Source of the DNA: Saprospiraceae bacterium UBA7328
GTDB taxonomy: Bacteria; Bacteroidota; Bacteroidia; Chitinophagales; Saprospiraceae
Direction: 5' to 3'
NCBI GenBank assembly: GCA_002471345.1
Contig: DKPS01000182.1
Location: 665-49,526, forward strand
DNA length: 48,862 nt
Below the pieces are notes generated by a model. That model made no database searches. It worked only from the letters and a program-made list of their open reading frames with translations, and was not told where the DNA came from. How positions within the stretch are numbered: position 1 is the first letter of the stretch; every line of letters begins with the position of its first letter. A program made the position numbers and the translations under genes. Positions 1 through 9,027 of the stretch are shown here, in pieces.

Positions 1-366
1 GAAGATATTAATCTAATTACATTATTAGTCGGAGCATCTGCGGGTGGACTTCAATTATTCAACAAACAGGATGAATGGCAAGATATAGAACCTGAAGAAA
101 ATGAAATAGTGATCAATGTAGGAGATATGCTACAGAGACTGACTAATAATTATCTTAAATCAACAACACATAGAGTTGTAAATCCTCCTCGCTCTGAATG
201 GCACAAACCGAGATTATCTATTCCCTTTTTCCTTCACCCTAAGGCAGATATGGATCTTTCATGCTTAGATAGATGTATCACTGCAGAAAACCCAAAACAG
301 TATGACTCGATTACAGCTGGTGGATATCTAGATCAACGATTGCGTGAAATAGGTTTAAAAAAGTAG
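1..366 (+). CDS. 2-oxoglutarate/Fe(II) oxygenase, isopenicillin-N-synthase-like (C-terminal part)
   Basis: The reading frame is open from the first base and ends at TAG 364-366, so the gene starts before the window; 121 codons are visible. The fragment opens with EDINLIT, which in this family directly follows the first iron-binding histidine (HxD motif); the D is residue 2 here. The distal iron ligand is H57 in TTHRVVNP, and RLS at residues 71-73 is the 2-oxoglutarate-binding RxS motif. Together these mark the C-terminal half of the jelly-roll core of the isopenicillin N synthase / gibberellin oxidase-like superfamily. The substrate cannot be told from sequence. An ATG at 109 lies inside the domain and is not the true start. 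Confidence 0.85.
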   Translation, partial: EDINLITLLVGASAGGLQLFNKQDEWQDIEPEENEIVINVGDMLQRLTNNYLKSTTHRVVNPPRSEWHKPRLSIPFFLHPKADMDLSCLDRCITAENPKQYDSITAGGYLDQRLREIGLKK

Positions 367-474
367 TTTAAATGGATATGATACTGTCAATTTAGAAAAA
401 ATAGTATCTCCAATCCGATATTTTATAAATTTTAGAAAGGCAAGTTTCAAGGTCTTTTCTATGTTTGTGGCAGA

Positions 475-1596
475 ATGGCAAAAGCGGACATATCAGCACA
501 TCAATATTTTACGGCAAATCCATTTGTGTGGTTGTCTCTTATTTTAAAAAATAGGGGTATCTATTGGAAGAAAATTCCTAAGGCTATTGTGATTACTATA
601 GTAAGCTTAATAACCTCTCCTATACAATTAGCCCAGTACTTTTATTATTTAGCAAATAGGTCTAAGACTAGAGAAATAGAAGATCCCATTTTCATTATTG
701 GCCATTGGAGAAGTGGAACAACATTCCTTCATTACCTGATGTGTAAAAACCCTAAATTTGGGTATCTAACCTATTTCCAAGGTTTTCTGCCGACGATAGC
801 TCTTGTAGGGGGTGTGGTTGTTAAAAAAACTCTTTCCTTTTTGATACCTAAAAAAAGACCACAGGACAACATTGAAATCTCCTCTGATCTACCACATGAA
901 GAGGAAAATTCGATTTCGAACTTTTCAATGTACAGTGCTAGTCACAGTTTTTTCTTTCCAAAGGATGAAAGCTTCTATAATAAATTTGCACTCCTTAAAG
1001 GACTGACTAAAAGGGAGTATAAAAGATGGAAAGGCAGCTACAAAAGAATGATAGACGAAATAGCTATTGCCAATGATTTCAAACCTTTAGTGGTCAAAAA
1101 TCCGCATAACACAGGCAGAATAAAAGGGCTACTCGACCTCTATCCTAATGCAAAGTTTATTCATATATATAGAAATCCTTACGACGTAATACCTAGTACC
1201 TATCTCATGTATGATATGGTGATAAGGACGCAATATCTGAATGACTATAGTAAGGAAGACACCATGAATAAAATCTTCTATTATTATAAGACTAGCATGC
1301 AACAATATTTTGATCAGAAATCATTAATTCCTAAGGAAAATCTTTTTGAAATAAAATTTGAAGATTTCCAATATGATGCAGTCAAGAACATTAAAGATCT
1401 CTATAGCCAGCTCAATCTAGACTATACACCAGATGTAGATCAAAAGGTAAAAGAATATGCTGAGTCTAAAAAAGGGTATAAAAAGAATGTTCATAAATTA
1501 GAGGGTAAGCTCAAAAAAAGAATTGAAAAAGAATGCCATTTTGCATTTGAAACCTTAGGGTATCAACCAGAGCAATTAAGTGAAACCGTAGTATAG
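475..1596 (+). CDS. Sulfotransferase family protein
   Basis: A 373-residue protein with the two PAPS-binding signatures of sulfotransferases. The 5'-phosphosulfate loop is GHWRSGTT at residues 76-83. The 3'-phosphate motif lies in the stretch with KFIHIYRNPYDVIPS, where the R and downstream S are the usual contacts. A hydrophobic segment at about residues 36-57 may act as a membrane anchor. Family members move sulfate from PAPS onto sugars, lipids or small molecules; the acceptor is not predictable here. It stands alone, 108 bases after the oxygenase and 69 before an aldo/keto reductase on the same strand. The ATG at 475 gives the first full-length start. Two sulfatases lie elsewhere in the window, but no direct link is shown. 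Confidence 0.85.
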   Translation: MAKADISAHQYFTANPFVWLSLILKNRGIYWKKIPKAIVITIVSLITSPIQLAQYFYYLANRSKTREIEDPIFIIGHWRSGTTFLHYLMCKNPKFGYLTYFQGFLPTIALVGGVVVKKTLSFLIPKKRPQDNIEISSDLPHEEENSISNFSMYSASHSFFFPKDESFYNKFALLKGLTKREYKRWKGSYKRMIDEIAIANDFKPLVVKNPHNTGRIKGLLDLYPNAKFIHIYRNPYDVIPSTYLMYDMVIRTQYLNDYSKEDTMNKIFYYYKTSMQQYFDQKSLIPKENLFEIKFEDFQYDAVKNIKDLYSQLNLDYTPDVDQKVKEYAESKKGYKKNVHKLEGKLKKRIEKECHFAFETLGYQPEQLSETVV

Positions 1597-1665
1597 TTCT
1601 CACTTATATCTATCTAAATTGAAGATTTTAATAGAATTGAATTAATAACTTAGAATTTACACAAA

Positions 1666-2703
1666 TTGGAAAAAAGACAACTCGGAAATACGGACCTTAA
1701 TGTCAGCAAAATATGTCTTGGTACCATGACTTGGGGAAGTCAAAATAGTGAAAAAGAGGGTCATTCACAGATGGATTTTGCCCTAGAAAGAGGTGTTAAC
1801 TTTTGGGATACTGCAGAACTTTATGCTGTACCTGCTAGTCCAGAGACCTCTTTTAAAACTGAGCTTATCATGGGCAATTGGTTTAAGAAGTCGGGCAAAA
1901 GAGATCAAATTATTCTAGGCACTAAAATAGCAGGACCAGGACCTTATACAGAACATATCCGAAAGGCATCCGATTATACTAAAGCTAATATAAAAGAAGC
2001 TGTAGAAGGTAGTCTGGATAGACTTCAAACTGATTATATTGATCTATATCAAGTTCATTGGCCAGCAAGAAGTGCAAATTTTTTTGGTGTACGAGGGTAT
2101 AAGCACCACGACGCTTGGGAAGACAACATTCTAACTGTGATAGAAGGGTTAGAAGAAGTGATTAAGGAGGGTAAAATTCGTCATTTTGGAATTTCAAATG
2201 AAACTCCTTGGGGGCTGATGAGTTATCTCAAATATGCTGCAGCGCTGGGCAAACCTAGATGTGCAAGTGTACAAAACCCTTATAACCTGCTGAATAGGAC
2301 ATATGAAGTAGGTATGGCAGAAATGTCCATTAGAGAAAAATGCGGTTTACTTGCATATTCACCTATGGCTTTTGGTGTGTTAAGTGGAAAGTATCATCAA
2401 GAAAAACCAGCTAAAAAAGGGAGGCTATTAGACTTTCCTGGAAAAATGGAGCGATATAGTACAGACAATTGCTCACAAGCTACAAAAAGGTATATGGCCA
2501 TAGCAGAAAAATATGGATTGAGCTTGGCACAAATGTCACTTGCATTTGTAACTCAGCAGCCATTTGTAACAGCTAACATTATCGGTGCTACATCATTGGA
2601 TCAACTTAAAGAGAACATAGAGAGTGCAGATTTAGTCCTATCTAAGAAAATACTCAAGGAAATAGACGCAGTACAGTCAGAAATCCCTAATCCTGCTCCA
2701 TAG
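1666..2703 (+). CDS. Aldo/keto reductase, Tas-like
   Basis: A 345-residue (beta/alpha)8 NADPH-dependent reductase. The catalytic tetrad of the superfamily is complete: D48 and Y53 in NFWDTAELY, K87 in LGTKIAG and H131 in YQVHWP. Length and the GTMTWG opening match the Tas subgroup. The start is TTG at 1666: no in-frame ATG precedes the conserved beginning (EKRQLGNTDLNVS), so the rare start is the simplest reading. The stop codon shares one base with the GTG start of trmL, so the two genes are translationally coupled. The physiological carbonyl substrate is unknown. Confidence 0.9.
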   Translation: MEKRQLGNTDLNVSKICLGTMTWGSQNSEKEGHSQMDFALERGVNFWDTAELYAVPASPETSFKTELIMGNWFKKSGKRDQIILGTKIAGPGPYTEHIRKASDYTKANIKEAVEGSLDRLQTDYIDLYQVHWPARSANFFGVRGYKHHDAWEDNILTVIEGLEEVIKEGKIRHFGISNETPWGLMSYLKYAAALGKPRCASVQNPYNLLNRTYEVGMAEMSIREKCGLLAYSPMAFGVLSGKYHQEKPAKKGRLLDFPGKMERYSTDNCSQATKRYMAIAEKYGLSLAQMSLAFVTQQPFVTANIIGATSLDQLKENIESADLVLSKKILKEIDAVQSEIPNPAP

Positions 2704-3158
2704 TGGGATTAAACATTGTCCTTTACGAGCCCGAAATACCAAATAATACTGGAAATATTGGAAGACTTAGTCTTGCCACTGGCAGTAAGTTACATCTGAT
2801 AAAACCTTATGGATTTGAGATCAGCGATAAAAGGATAAAGAGAGCAGGTTTAGATTATTGGAAAAATGTTGAGTTAAAAGAATACAGCTCGTTTGAGGAC
2901 TTCATGAATCAAAATAGCCCTAAGTCCATTGCATTCTATTCTTCACATGGTACTAAAAACTACCTAGATCTAGAATATCAAGAAAACACATATTTAGTTT
3001 TTGGAAAAGAATCAGTGGGGCTACCAGATGATATTACTTCAGAATACTCAAAAAGCTTATATACTATTCCTTTGTTTAGTGTACATATTCGCAGCTTGAA
3101 TCTTGCTAATTCTGTAGCCGTAATTGTCTATGAAGGACTAAGACAATTAAATAATTAA
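2703..3158 (+). CDS. trmL: tRNA (cytidine/uridine-34-2'-O)-methyltransferase TrmL
   Basis: A 151-residue SPOUT-family RNA methyltransferase that methylates the ribose 2'-O of the wobble base in leucine tRNAs, using SAM. Visible signatures are NTGNIGR near residue 15, the knot motif VFGKESVGLP near residue 97, and the C-terminal SLNLANSVAV segment that forms the trefoil knot. Length is normal for TrmL. It starts with GTG at 2703, overlapping the last base of the aldo/keto reductase stop codon, so it probably depends on translation of that gene. It converges on the aldehyde dehydrogenase. Confidence 0.92.
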   Translation: MGLNIVLYEPEIPNNTGNIGRLSLATGSKLHLIKPYGFEISDKRIKRAGLDYWKNVELKEYSSFEDFMNQNSPKSIAFYSSHGTKNYLDLEYQENTYLVFGKESVGLPDDITSEYSKSLYTIPLFSVHIRSLNLANSVAVIVYEGLRQLNN

Positions 3159-3265
3159 CCTTTTCCAACCTTCCATTTCAAAAGGGAAGAAGTATTGCAC
3201 TTTGCGATTCAAAACATACCGACATTTGAAATTCTCCATACCGCGCCAAATTTTGGCAATAAAAA

Positions 3266-3290
3266 AAGCCCCAGTTTTAAACTGAGGCTT
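3266..3290 (-). terminator. Rho-independent terminator after the aldehyde dehydrogenase
   Basis: The inverted repeat AAGCC-c-CAGT...ACTG-a-GGCTT is followed, when read on the minus strand, by a run of seven T. It lies 25 bases beyond the stop of the minus-strand aldehyde dehydrogenase. On the plus strand the downstream T-tract is interrupted, so termination of trmL here would be weak. Confidence 0.8.
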
Positions 3291-3314
3291 CTATTCTACT
3301 ATTTCTTATTACTT

Positions 3315-4754
3315 CTAAGAAAGATACTTAATAGCAAATGCTATTAGCTTCTTTTTGATATTTGAATATGGAGGTCTGAAATTTTCCATTCCATCTATTG
3401 GTGACCATTGTTTCATAACACTTTTAGCATTGGAAAAAGCTTTGAATCCAAATTCTCCCATTCCTTTGCCAATCCCACTATTATTGCTACCTCCGAAAGG
3501 TAAATTATTATTAAAATAGTGAACTGCATTGTGATTGATTACTACTCCACCAGAACGGGTGTTGTCCACGACTCGGTTTATATTCTTTTTATTCTTACTG
3601 TATACGTAAAGAGCTAATGGCTTTTCTCCCTTATTCACAAAATCTATAGGTTCTGACAAATCGGAGAAAGTTCTTAGAGGAAGTATTGGTCCAAATATTT
3701 CTTTTTCCCATACTAATGCCTCATCACTAAGGTTACTTACCACAGTGGGGGAAACAAAATTATCTTTTTCATCAAGTTGACCTCCGAATTCTATTACTGC
3801 ATCCCTTTCAAGAGCATCATCCATATATCCTTTGATTCTCCTGAAATGATTGTCATTTACAATTCTATTATAAGAATCTGATTCTTGGATATTTTCGCCG
3901 TAGTAATCGTTAGTAAACTTTTTATAGTACTTCATGAACTCCTCCTTCTTGCTTTCATGTACATAGACATAATCAGGAGCAATACAGATCTGACCGTTAT
4001 TCATTCCTTTAGCCCAAGCTATTCTTGATGCAGCATCTTTGATGTTAGCTGTTTGGTCTACAATAGTTGGACATTTACCACCTAATTCTAAACTTACACT
4101 AGTAAGATGTTCCGCTGCAGCTTTCATAACGATCTTGCCGATACTAGGAGCTCCTGTAAAAAATATATGATTGAATGGTTTCTTCAATAATGCTGATGTC
4201 TCGGGAATAGCTCCTTCAATTAACGCAACTTCATCTTCTTCAAAAAGGTCATCGATAATTTCCTTCATAAGTGCGGAGCTATGGGATGTATTTTCAGAAG
4301 GTTTTAGCATAACCGTATTTCCAGCAGCAATTGCAGAAATCAATGGAATAAATGTCAAATTAAAGGCAAAATTCCATGGCGATATAATCAATACGACGCC
4401 TTTGGACTCGTATTTGATCCAAGACGACATGCCCATTTGAGCCAATGGTGTATCCACCTTCTCATCTCTCATCCAGCCAGACAATCTATTATTTGTAAAC
4501 TTGGCTGAAGCTACAATAGGAAATATTTCTGTAAGATCGACCTCAGCTTCATTCTTTTTGAAGTCCTGATATGATACCTCCTTTATTCGTTCTCTATAGG
4601 TATTTTGAATAGCATTTTGGATCTTTTTGATCTTTGCCTTTCTCTCCTTTGCAGTGGACTGTCCTACTTTATATTGATTTCTTTTCTGCGAGTCAAAAAT
4701 CCTATTAATCTTCTCACTTACAATTTTGATATCTACTGCTGATATTTGTGACAT
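3315..4754 (-). CDS. NAD(P)-dependent aldehyde dehydrogenase, ALDH3-like
   Basis: A 479-residue aldehyde dehydrogenase that oxidises aldehydes to acids. The catalytic set is present: N128 in SPWNF, the general base E223 in SLELGGK and the nucleophile C257 in NNGQICIAP. The short N-terminus, and FPLISAIAAGN-like architecture (here FIPLISAIAAGNTVMLKPSE), place it in the class-3 / fatty-aldehyde type rather than the longer betaine-aldehyde type. A short hydrophobic C-terminus (LIAFAIKYLS) could touch the membrane, as in fatty aldehyde dehydrogenases. It lies 93 bases downstream of a same-strand serine hydrolase and has its own terminator. Confidence 0.92.
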   Translation of the reverse strand: MSQISAVDIKIVSEKINRIFDSQKRNQYKVGQSTAKERKAKIKKIQNAIQNTYRERIKEVSYQDFKKNEAEVDLTEIFPIVASAKFTNNRLSGWMRDEKVDTPLAQMGMSSWIKYESKGVVLIISPWNFAFNLTFIPLISAIAAGNTVMLKPSENTSHSSALMKEIIDDLFEEDEVALIEGAIPETSALLKKPFNHIFFTGAPSIGKIVMKAAAEHLTSVSLELGGKCPTIVDQTANIKDAASRIAWAKGMNNGQICIAPDYVYVHESKKEEFMKYYKKFTNDYYGENIQESDSYNRIVNDNHFRRIKGYMDDALERDAVIEFGGQLDEKDNFVSPTVVSNLSDEALVWEKEIFGPILPLRTFSDLSEPIDFVNKGEKPLALYVYSKNKKNINRVVDNTRSGGVVINHNAVHYFNNNLPFGGSNNSGIGKGMGEFGFKAFSNAKSVMKQWSPIDGMENFRPPYSNIKKKLIAFAIKYLS

Positions 4755-4789
4755 AGTTGATGGTTTAAATTAAGATCAATTTACAGTTT

Positions 4790-4855
4790 TCAAATGATAA
4801 TTCTTCTTATACATGATTTACAAGTTCATGTAATGTTTAAAAAATTATCATTTGA
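4790..4855. repeat. 13-bp perfect inverted repeat between two minus-strand genes
   Basis: TCAAATGATAATT at 4790-4802 is repeated as its exact reverse complement at 4843-4855, with a 40-base spacer. A second nested pair, ACATGA (4811-4816) and TCATGT (4826-4831), lies inside. The right arm overlaps the stop codon of the serine hydrolase. There is no T-run after it on the minus strand, so it is not a standard terminator. It may be an RNA fold in the hydrolase-dehydrogenase spacer or a protein-binding site. Confidence 0.6.
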
Positions 4856-6074
4856 TACCTTCTAGAACCCTTTTGACTATACCATCCATTGCTTGTCTTT
4901 TAATCCATCTGGCTACAATCACCAAGTCATTTTCTGGATCTACATATACCATATTGGTGCCGGCTCCTAAATGAAAAAATGAACTTTTAGGTGCGCTTGG
5001 AATTCGTGGGTTTTCTCCACTGTTCAAGAACCAATTCATAAATCCATAACCATCATTTGCTTCAGTAGGAGTAAGTGCCATCGAGACCCACTCATCGGAT
5101 AGAATCTGCTGGTTTTTCCATTTTCCTCTCCTTAAAGTAAGATATCCAAATCTGGCCTGATCTCTGGCAGAAAGCATCATTCCACCTCCCCAGTGTCCAC
5201 CACCACTCACTACTTGTATGTATTCTCCATCTATGACTACCCAAGAATTTTCATATCCTAACCACCTCCATGTTGGAGATGCCCCTATAGGGTCCATAAT
5301 TTGTTCTCTTAGTATTTTGGGTAGAGGCTTTCGCCAAATATTAGTGGCGGCTAGTGCTAAAAGGTTGACTCTAGTATCATTGTATTCGAATACACTACCT
5401 GGTTCTTTTCTTGGTCGACTTATCCATTCTTTTGGTTCTCCGGAAAGTCTATCAGCCCATTCAGGCTTGCCAAAAAGAGTACCTTCCCAATCACTAGTTT
5501 GTCTTAACAAGTGATTCCAAGTGATCTTACTGTTATGCTCTGTGGCGAATAAATCATGTACTTTGTCGTCTTGCATGTAGTCCGCCTTATTTGGTCCTCT
5601 ACTAGCTTCAGCAAACAATACTGGTCCCATATAACTCTGCACCTTTTCATGCACGTCTCTTATGAGTCCTTGATCATAAGCAAGACCTACTGTAGAAGAT
5701 AGAAAACTCTTGGACACACTAAATGTCATATCCACTCTATAAGGTTCTCCCCATTCTGCAATTATATATCCGTCCTTAATAATAATACCAGTCTGGTCAC
5801 CTCTAGTTTTATGGGGCCCTACCGCATCTCCAAAAGGTTCTTTCCCAAATCCCAAATAATGTGCATGTTCTAGATTTCTAGGACTTTCGCTTTCATTTTC
5901 TTGAGCATACTTTACTGCTTCGTCTATTGCATTTTGATTCACTCCTACTTCAGCAGGTGATTTTTTCTCCCAATCTCCCCAACTCCCAGGATAGTAAGAA
6001 TCCTGCCCAAAACCACTCATCTGTATTATAAAAACAATGATTAACACACCTGTAAATTTCTTTATCATATTCAT
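4848..6074 (-). CDS. Secreted serine hydrolase, class C beta-lactamase / DD-peptidase fold
   Basis: The frame is open to 6191, but the ATG at 6074 (or 6068) begins a clear signal peptide, KKF followed by a hydrophobic run ending SGFGQ, so about 408 residues are translated. The upstream ATG at 6191 would overlap the divergent gene and precede the leader. Active-site motifs of the penicillin-binding-protein/beta-lactamase fold are SVSK (SxxK nucleophile) and YND (YxN-like). HLGAG near the C-terminus stands in for the KTG/HTG box. Such proteins are often esterases or peptidases rather than true beta-lactamases; the substrate is unknown. It is periplasmic and is transcribed divergently from the erythromycin-esterase-like gene, about 96 bases apart. 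Confidence 0.85.
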   Translation of the reverse strand: MNMIKKFTGVLIIVFIIQMSGFGQDSYYPGSWGDWEKKSPAEVGVNQNAIDEAVKYAQENESESPRNLEHAHYLGFGKEPFGDAVGPHKTRGDQTGIIIKDGYIIAEWGEPYRVDMTFSVSKSFLSSTVGLAYDQGLIRDVHEKVQSYMGPVLFAEASRGPNKADYMQDDKVHDLFATEHNSKITWNHLLRQTSDWEGTLFGKPEWADRLSGEPKEWISRPRKEPGSVFEYNDTRVNLLALAATNIWRKPLPKILREQIMDPIGASPTWRWLGYENSWVVIDGEYIQVVSGGGHWGGGMMLSARDQARFGYLTLRRGKWKNQQILSDEWVSMALTPTEANDGYGFMNWFLNSGENPRIPSAPKSSFFHLGAGTNMVYVDPENDLVIVARWIKRQAMDGIVKRVLEGIK

Positions 6075-6170
6075 TTGATTAAAATTCAATTTGAAATTCA
6101 ATATACATCTTAGGTCCCAAATTTTCCTTTTTTTAATCAATGATTGTCCAATCATACACGTTAATGAAGT

Positions 6171-7529
6171 ATGCATGTTTACATCAAACAAATCATATAT
6201 ACTTCACTTTCATTATCCCTAATTGGAATTTCCTGCAGTTCAGAAGATCCAATCTTATCCAACTCTGAAAATAACTGCCTTCTTGATAATGAAGAAGAAA
6301 ACTTGGTAAGGGAATTTTCTGGATTTGCACATGTCTTTCAAGACTCTGATCCAACCAAGATTGATAAATCTTTAGACCCATTGATAACCTATTTAGGAAA
6401 TGCAAAGATTGTTGGATTAGGTGAAGGCACACATGGAACGAAAGAGTTCTATGATATGAAGCACAAACTATACAGGCATTTGGTTTTAGAAAAAGGATTC
6501 AAAGCAATTGTATTTGAAATCCCCTGGGGTAACGCACTTGTCGTTAATGACTATGTCCTTAATGATGTAGGAGATGCTGATGAAGTCATAAATCAAACTT
6601 GGTACTGGACTTATGACACTGAAGAAGTGAGAGAGCTTGTAAGGTGGATGCACGATTATAATCTTGACAAATCGACTGAAGACAAAATCTATTTTGTTGG
6701 CTGTGATCCACAAGGGCCTGATTTTAAACTTGAAGAAAAGTTAGTAAGAGAATATGTACTGTCCATATTTCCAGATTCTGCTTTTTTTATTTCTTCAGCT
6801 TATCAAAGCCTTCCAATAGGGAACCTTTCTTCATATGCGGATGATGATCAGTTCATACACAATTCTAATATCAGTGGTATTCAGAGTGTATTACAACTCT
6901 TTGAAAATCAAAAAGAAATATTTATAACAAACTCATCATTATTTGAATACGAAGTTGCCAGGATGGCCGCACATCTCATAAAAGAAAGAGAGCGTATATA
7001 CCGTATTCAACAATTTGGTGCACCCAGAGATTCCTTAATGGCATTCTATGCCTTATGGTGGAGTAGAATTTTAGGCGAAGATGCTCAAATTGCCACTTGG
7101 GCACATAATCTTCATGTTATGGATGGTGGTTCGTTTAACTCTGCACTTATGGGTACAGTCTTAAAAGACGAACTAGATAATGATTACATCAATGTCGGAT
7201 TTAGCTTTAGTAAGGGATCTCTAAATGCATTTTTAGCTGATAGAACTAGAAATGCCATTGGTGGAACAAGAAGACAGACATTAGCCAAACCAGTATGCAA
7301 TTCCACCAATCAATTACTTTATGAAGTAGATGGCGATCAACAATATTATATTTTTGATGAATTAGGTGGAGAAGCAGCCACATACTTCAACAACCCTAAC
7401 CCGTTTATGCAATGTGGAGCTGGATTTAATCCCATTTATGTCCAGAATTATGTCCAGAATTTTCCTTTATCTCAATCCTTGGATGTACTTATTCACTTTG
7501 ATGAAACTACAGCAAGTGAATTAAAATAG
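6171..7529 (+). CDS. Erythromycin esterase-like lipoprotein
   Basis: A 452-residue member of the EreA/EreB superfamily. The fingerprint GLGEGTHGTKEF (H88 in THG) and the following VFEIPWG (E116) match the catalytic His and Glu positions of macrolide esterases; WAHNLHV near residue 315 is a third family motif. The N-terminus is a hydrophobic leader ending in LIGISC, so C22 is probably lipidated, although the -3 residue is not the usual leucine. Most chromosomal relatives in Bacteroidota have no shown antibiotic activity, so a resistance role is only possible. It ends 12 bases from a convergent oxidoreductase gene. Confidence 0.85.
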   Translation: MHVYIKQIIYTSLSLSLIGISCSSEDPILSNSENNCLLDNEEENLVREFSGFAHVFQDSDPTKIDKSLDPLITYLGNAKIVGLGEGTHGTKEFYDMKHKLYRHLVLEKGFKAIVFEIPWGNALVVNDYVLNDVGDADEVINQTWYWTYDTEEVRELVRWMHDYNLDKSTEDKIYFVGCDPQGPDFKLEEKLVREYVLSIFPDSAFFISSAYQSLPIGNLSSYADDDQFIHNSNISGIQSVLQLFENQKEIFITNSSLFEYEVARMAAHLIKERERIYRIQQFGAPRDSLMAFYALWWSRILGEDAQIATWAHNLHVMDGGSFNSALMGTVLKDELDNDYINVGFSFSKGSLNAFLADRTRNAIGGTRRQTLAKPVCNSTNQLLYEVDGDQQYYIFDELGGEAATYFNNPNPFMQCGAGFNPIYVQNYVQNFPLSQSLDVLIHFDETTASELK

Positions 7530-7541
7530 TTGGTATCAAGA

Positions 7542-8930
7542 TTATTCAATTTTCATTCTCTCCGGGTCCCAATTAACAATTCTATTTTCAAAATAACTCA
7601 CATTTGTGGCGAGAGATGGACCTGCTGCCCTCAAACCAAATGTTCCATCTTCAACAATTTTCTCTCCTTTTCTTATAGCATTTGCAAAATTATTCCAATG
7701 ATCAAGATGATCACTATACCCTTCGGGAGTTCTGTAATCCAGTTCATTTGGCTCTATAACTTGTGACTTTTTATCAGATTTGTAAAAGGCTTCGTACCAT
7801 TTTTTAAATCTCTTTTGTTCAGAACTGCTAAATGTCATATAAGAATCATATCCTTTATAATTAGGTCGATTATTGAGTCCCACCTTTTCAATTTTAATAC
7901 TCCTACCTCCTACTGTCATTACACCTTCAGTACCTATCAATCTGGCTCTTGACCCACCTCCTGATCCATCCGCAAAGTTGACTCTCATTTGTACGTTAAA
8001 AGCTGGATGAGAAGATTGTGCTCCATAATCATAAAGCCCTAATGTGACATCCGGCACATCTCTTCCATCTTTCCAATATCTCAGCCCCCCGGTAGAAAAC
8101 ACCCTTTCTGGTCCTATGGATCCTGTGATTACATGCAGAGAAGAGAATAAATGCACAAATAAATCCCCTGCCACACCAGTGCCGTAGTCCTTATAATTTC
8201 TCCATCTGAAAAATCGATTAGCTTCATAAGGAACCTTAGGAGCATCACCTAAATAGTCATCCCATTTCACAGCTTCCTTGCTAGCATCAGTAGGTATAGA
8301 ATATTGCCATGCACCCACTGCAGAACTTCTATCATAATTGATGTCAGCCATAATCAATTCACCAATTGCCCCACTTTGAAAAAGTTCTTTTGCCTTTTCT
8401 ACTATGATTGAACTTACTCGTTGGCTTCCTATTATCAAAGGTTGCTTTGATTCCTTTTCAGCTTTTATAACGCTATGCCCTTCTTCTAATTTATGAACCA
8501 TTGGCTTTTCACAGTATACAGCCTTCCCCGCTTTGAGAGCAGCAATTGTGATATGATCATGCCAATGATCAGAGGTTGCAATGCACACCGCATCAATATC
8601 ACTTCTATTCAGAATATCTCTATAATCCCTCGATGTATATAATTCACCATAATCCTCGACCATTTTATCCAATCTACCTTGATACAGATCACATGCTGCG
8701 ACTATCTTTAATCCTTCTACCCTACTTGCTGTTCTCGCATTGATTTGACCTTGAATACCGCATCCTATTACTGCAAGTTGAATTTTATCATTGGCAGAAA
8801 ACTCTTCATTCCCAACAGAGCTCTTTGGTTCCAGAATAATAGGCTTTTTCAGACTTTTTCCAATTCCACTGATTATTATTCCACCAATGGATAGATTTTT
8901 AAGAAATTGTCTTCTTTTAGAATAGCTCAT
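7542..8930 (-). CDS. Tat-exported Gfo/Idh/MocA family oxidoreductase
   Basis: The chosen start at 8930 is preceded by an AGGAAT ribosome site and opens directly into a twin-arginine leader, KRRQFLK followed by a hydrophobic stretch; a further in-frame ATG at 8990 would only add 20 residues before it. The product (about 462 residues) has the N-terminal Rossmann fold (GCGIQGQINART) and the conserved EKP motif in CEKPMVH, whose lysine is catalytic in this family. Members act on sugars, inositols or sugar acids with NAD(P); Tat export suggests folding with the cofactor before reaching the periplasm. It is divergent from a sugar/nucleoside-type transporter and sulfatase, which fits glycan catabolism. 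Confidence 0.9.
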   Translation of the reverse strand: MSYSKRRQFLKNLSIGGIIISGIGKSLKKPIILEPKSSVGNEEFSANDKIQLAVIGCGIQGQINARTASRVEGLKIVAACDLYQGRLDKMVEDYGELYTSRDYRDILNRSDIDAVCIATSDHWHDHITIAALKAGKAVYCEKPMVHKLEEGHSVIKAEKESKQPLIIGSQRVSSIIVEKAKELFQSGAIGELIMADINYDRSSAVGAWQYSIPTDASKEAVKWDDYLGDAPKVPYEANRFFRWRNYKDYGTGVAGDLFVHLFSSLHVITGSIGPERVFSTGGLRYWKDGRDVPDVTLGLYDYGAQSSHPAFNVQMRVNFADGSGGGSRARLIGTEGVMTVGGRSIKIEKVGLNNRPNYKGYDSYMTFSSSEQKRFKKWYEAFYKSDKKSQVIEPNELDYRTPEGYSDHLDHWNNFANAIRKGEKIVEDGTFGLRAAGPSLATNVSYFENRIVNWDPERMKIE

Positions 8931-9027
8931 TTTAATTCCTTTTTTATAGTGAGGCAAAAGTTCATTTATACAAGATACATTCAATCTCAAGAATATTTTC
9001 CTACATTGGAAAATCTAAAAATAAATA

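Noticed and set aside
6171..7529. Calling the gene a macrolide resistance determinant
   Set aside because: Only family motifs are seen; chromosomal relatives in this phylum are common and mostly untested.
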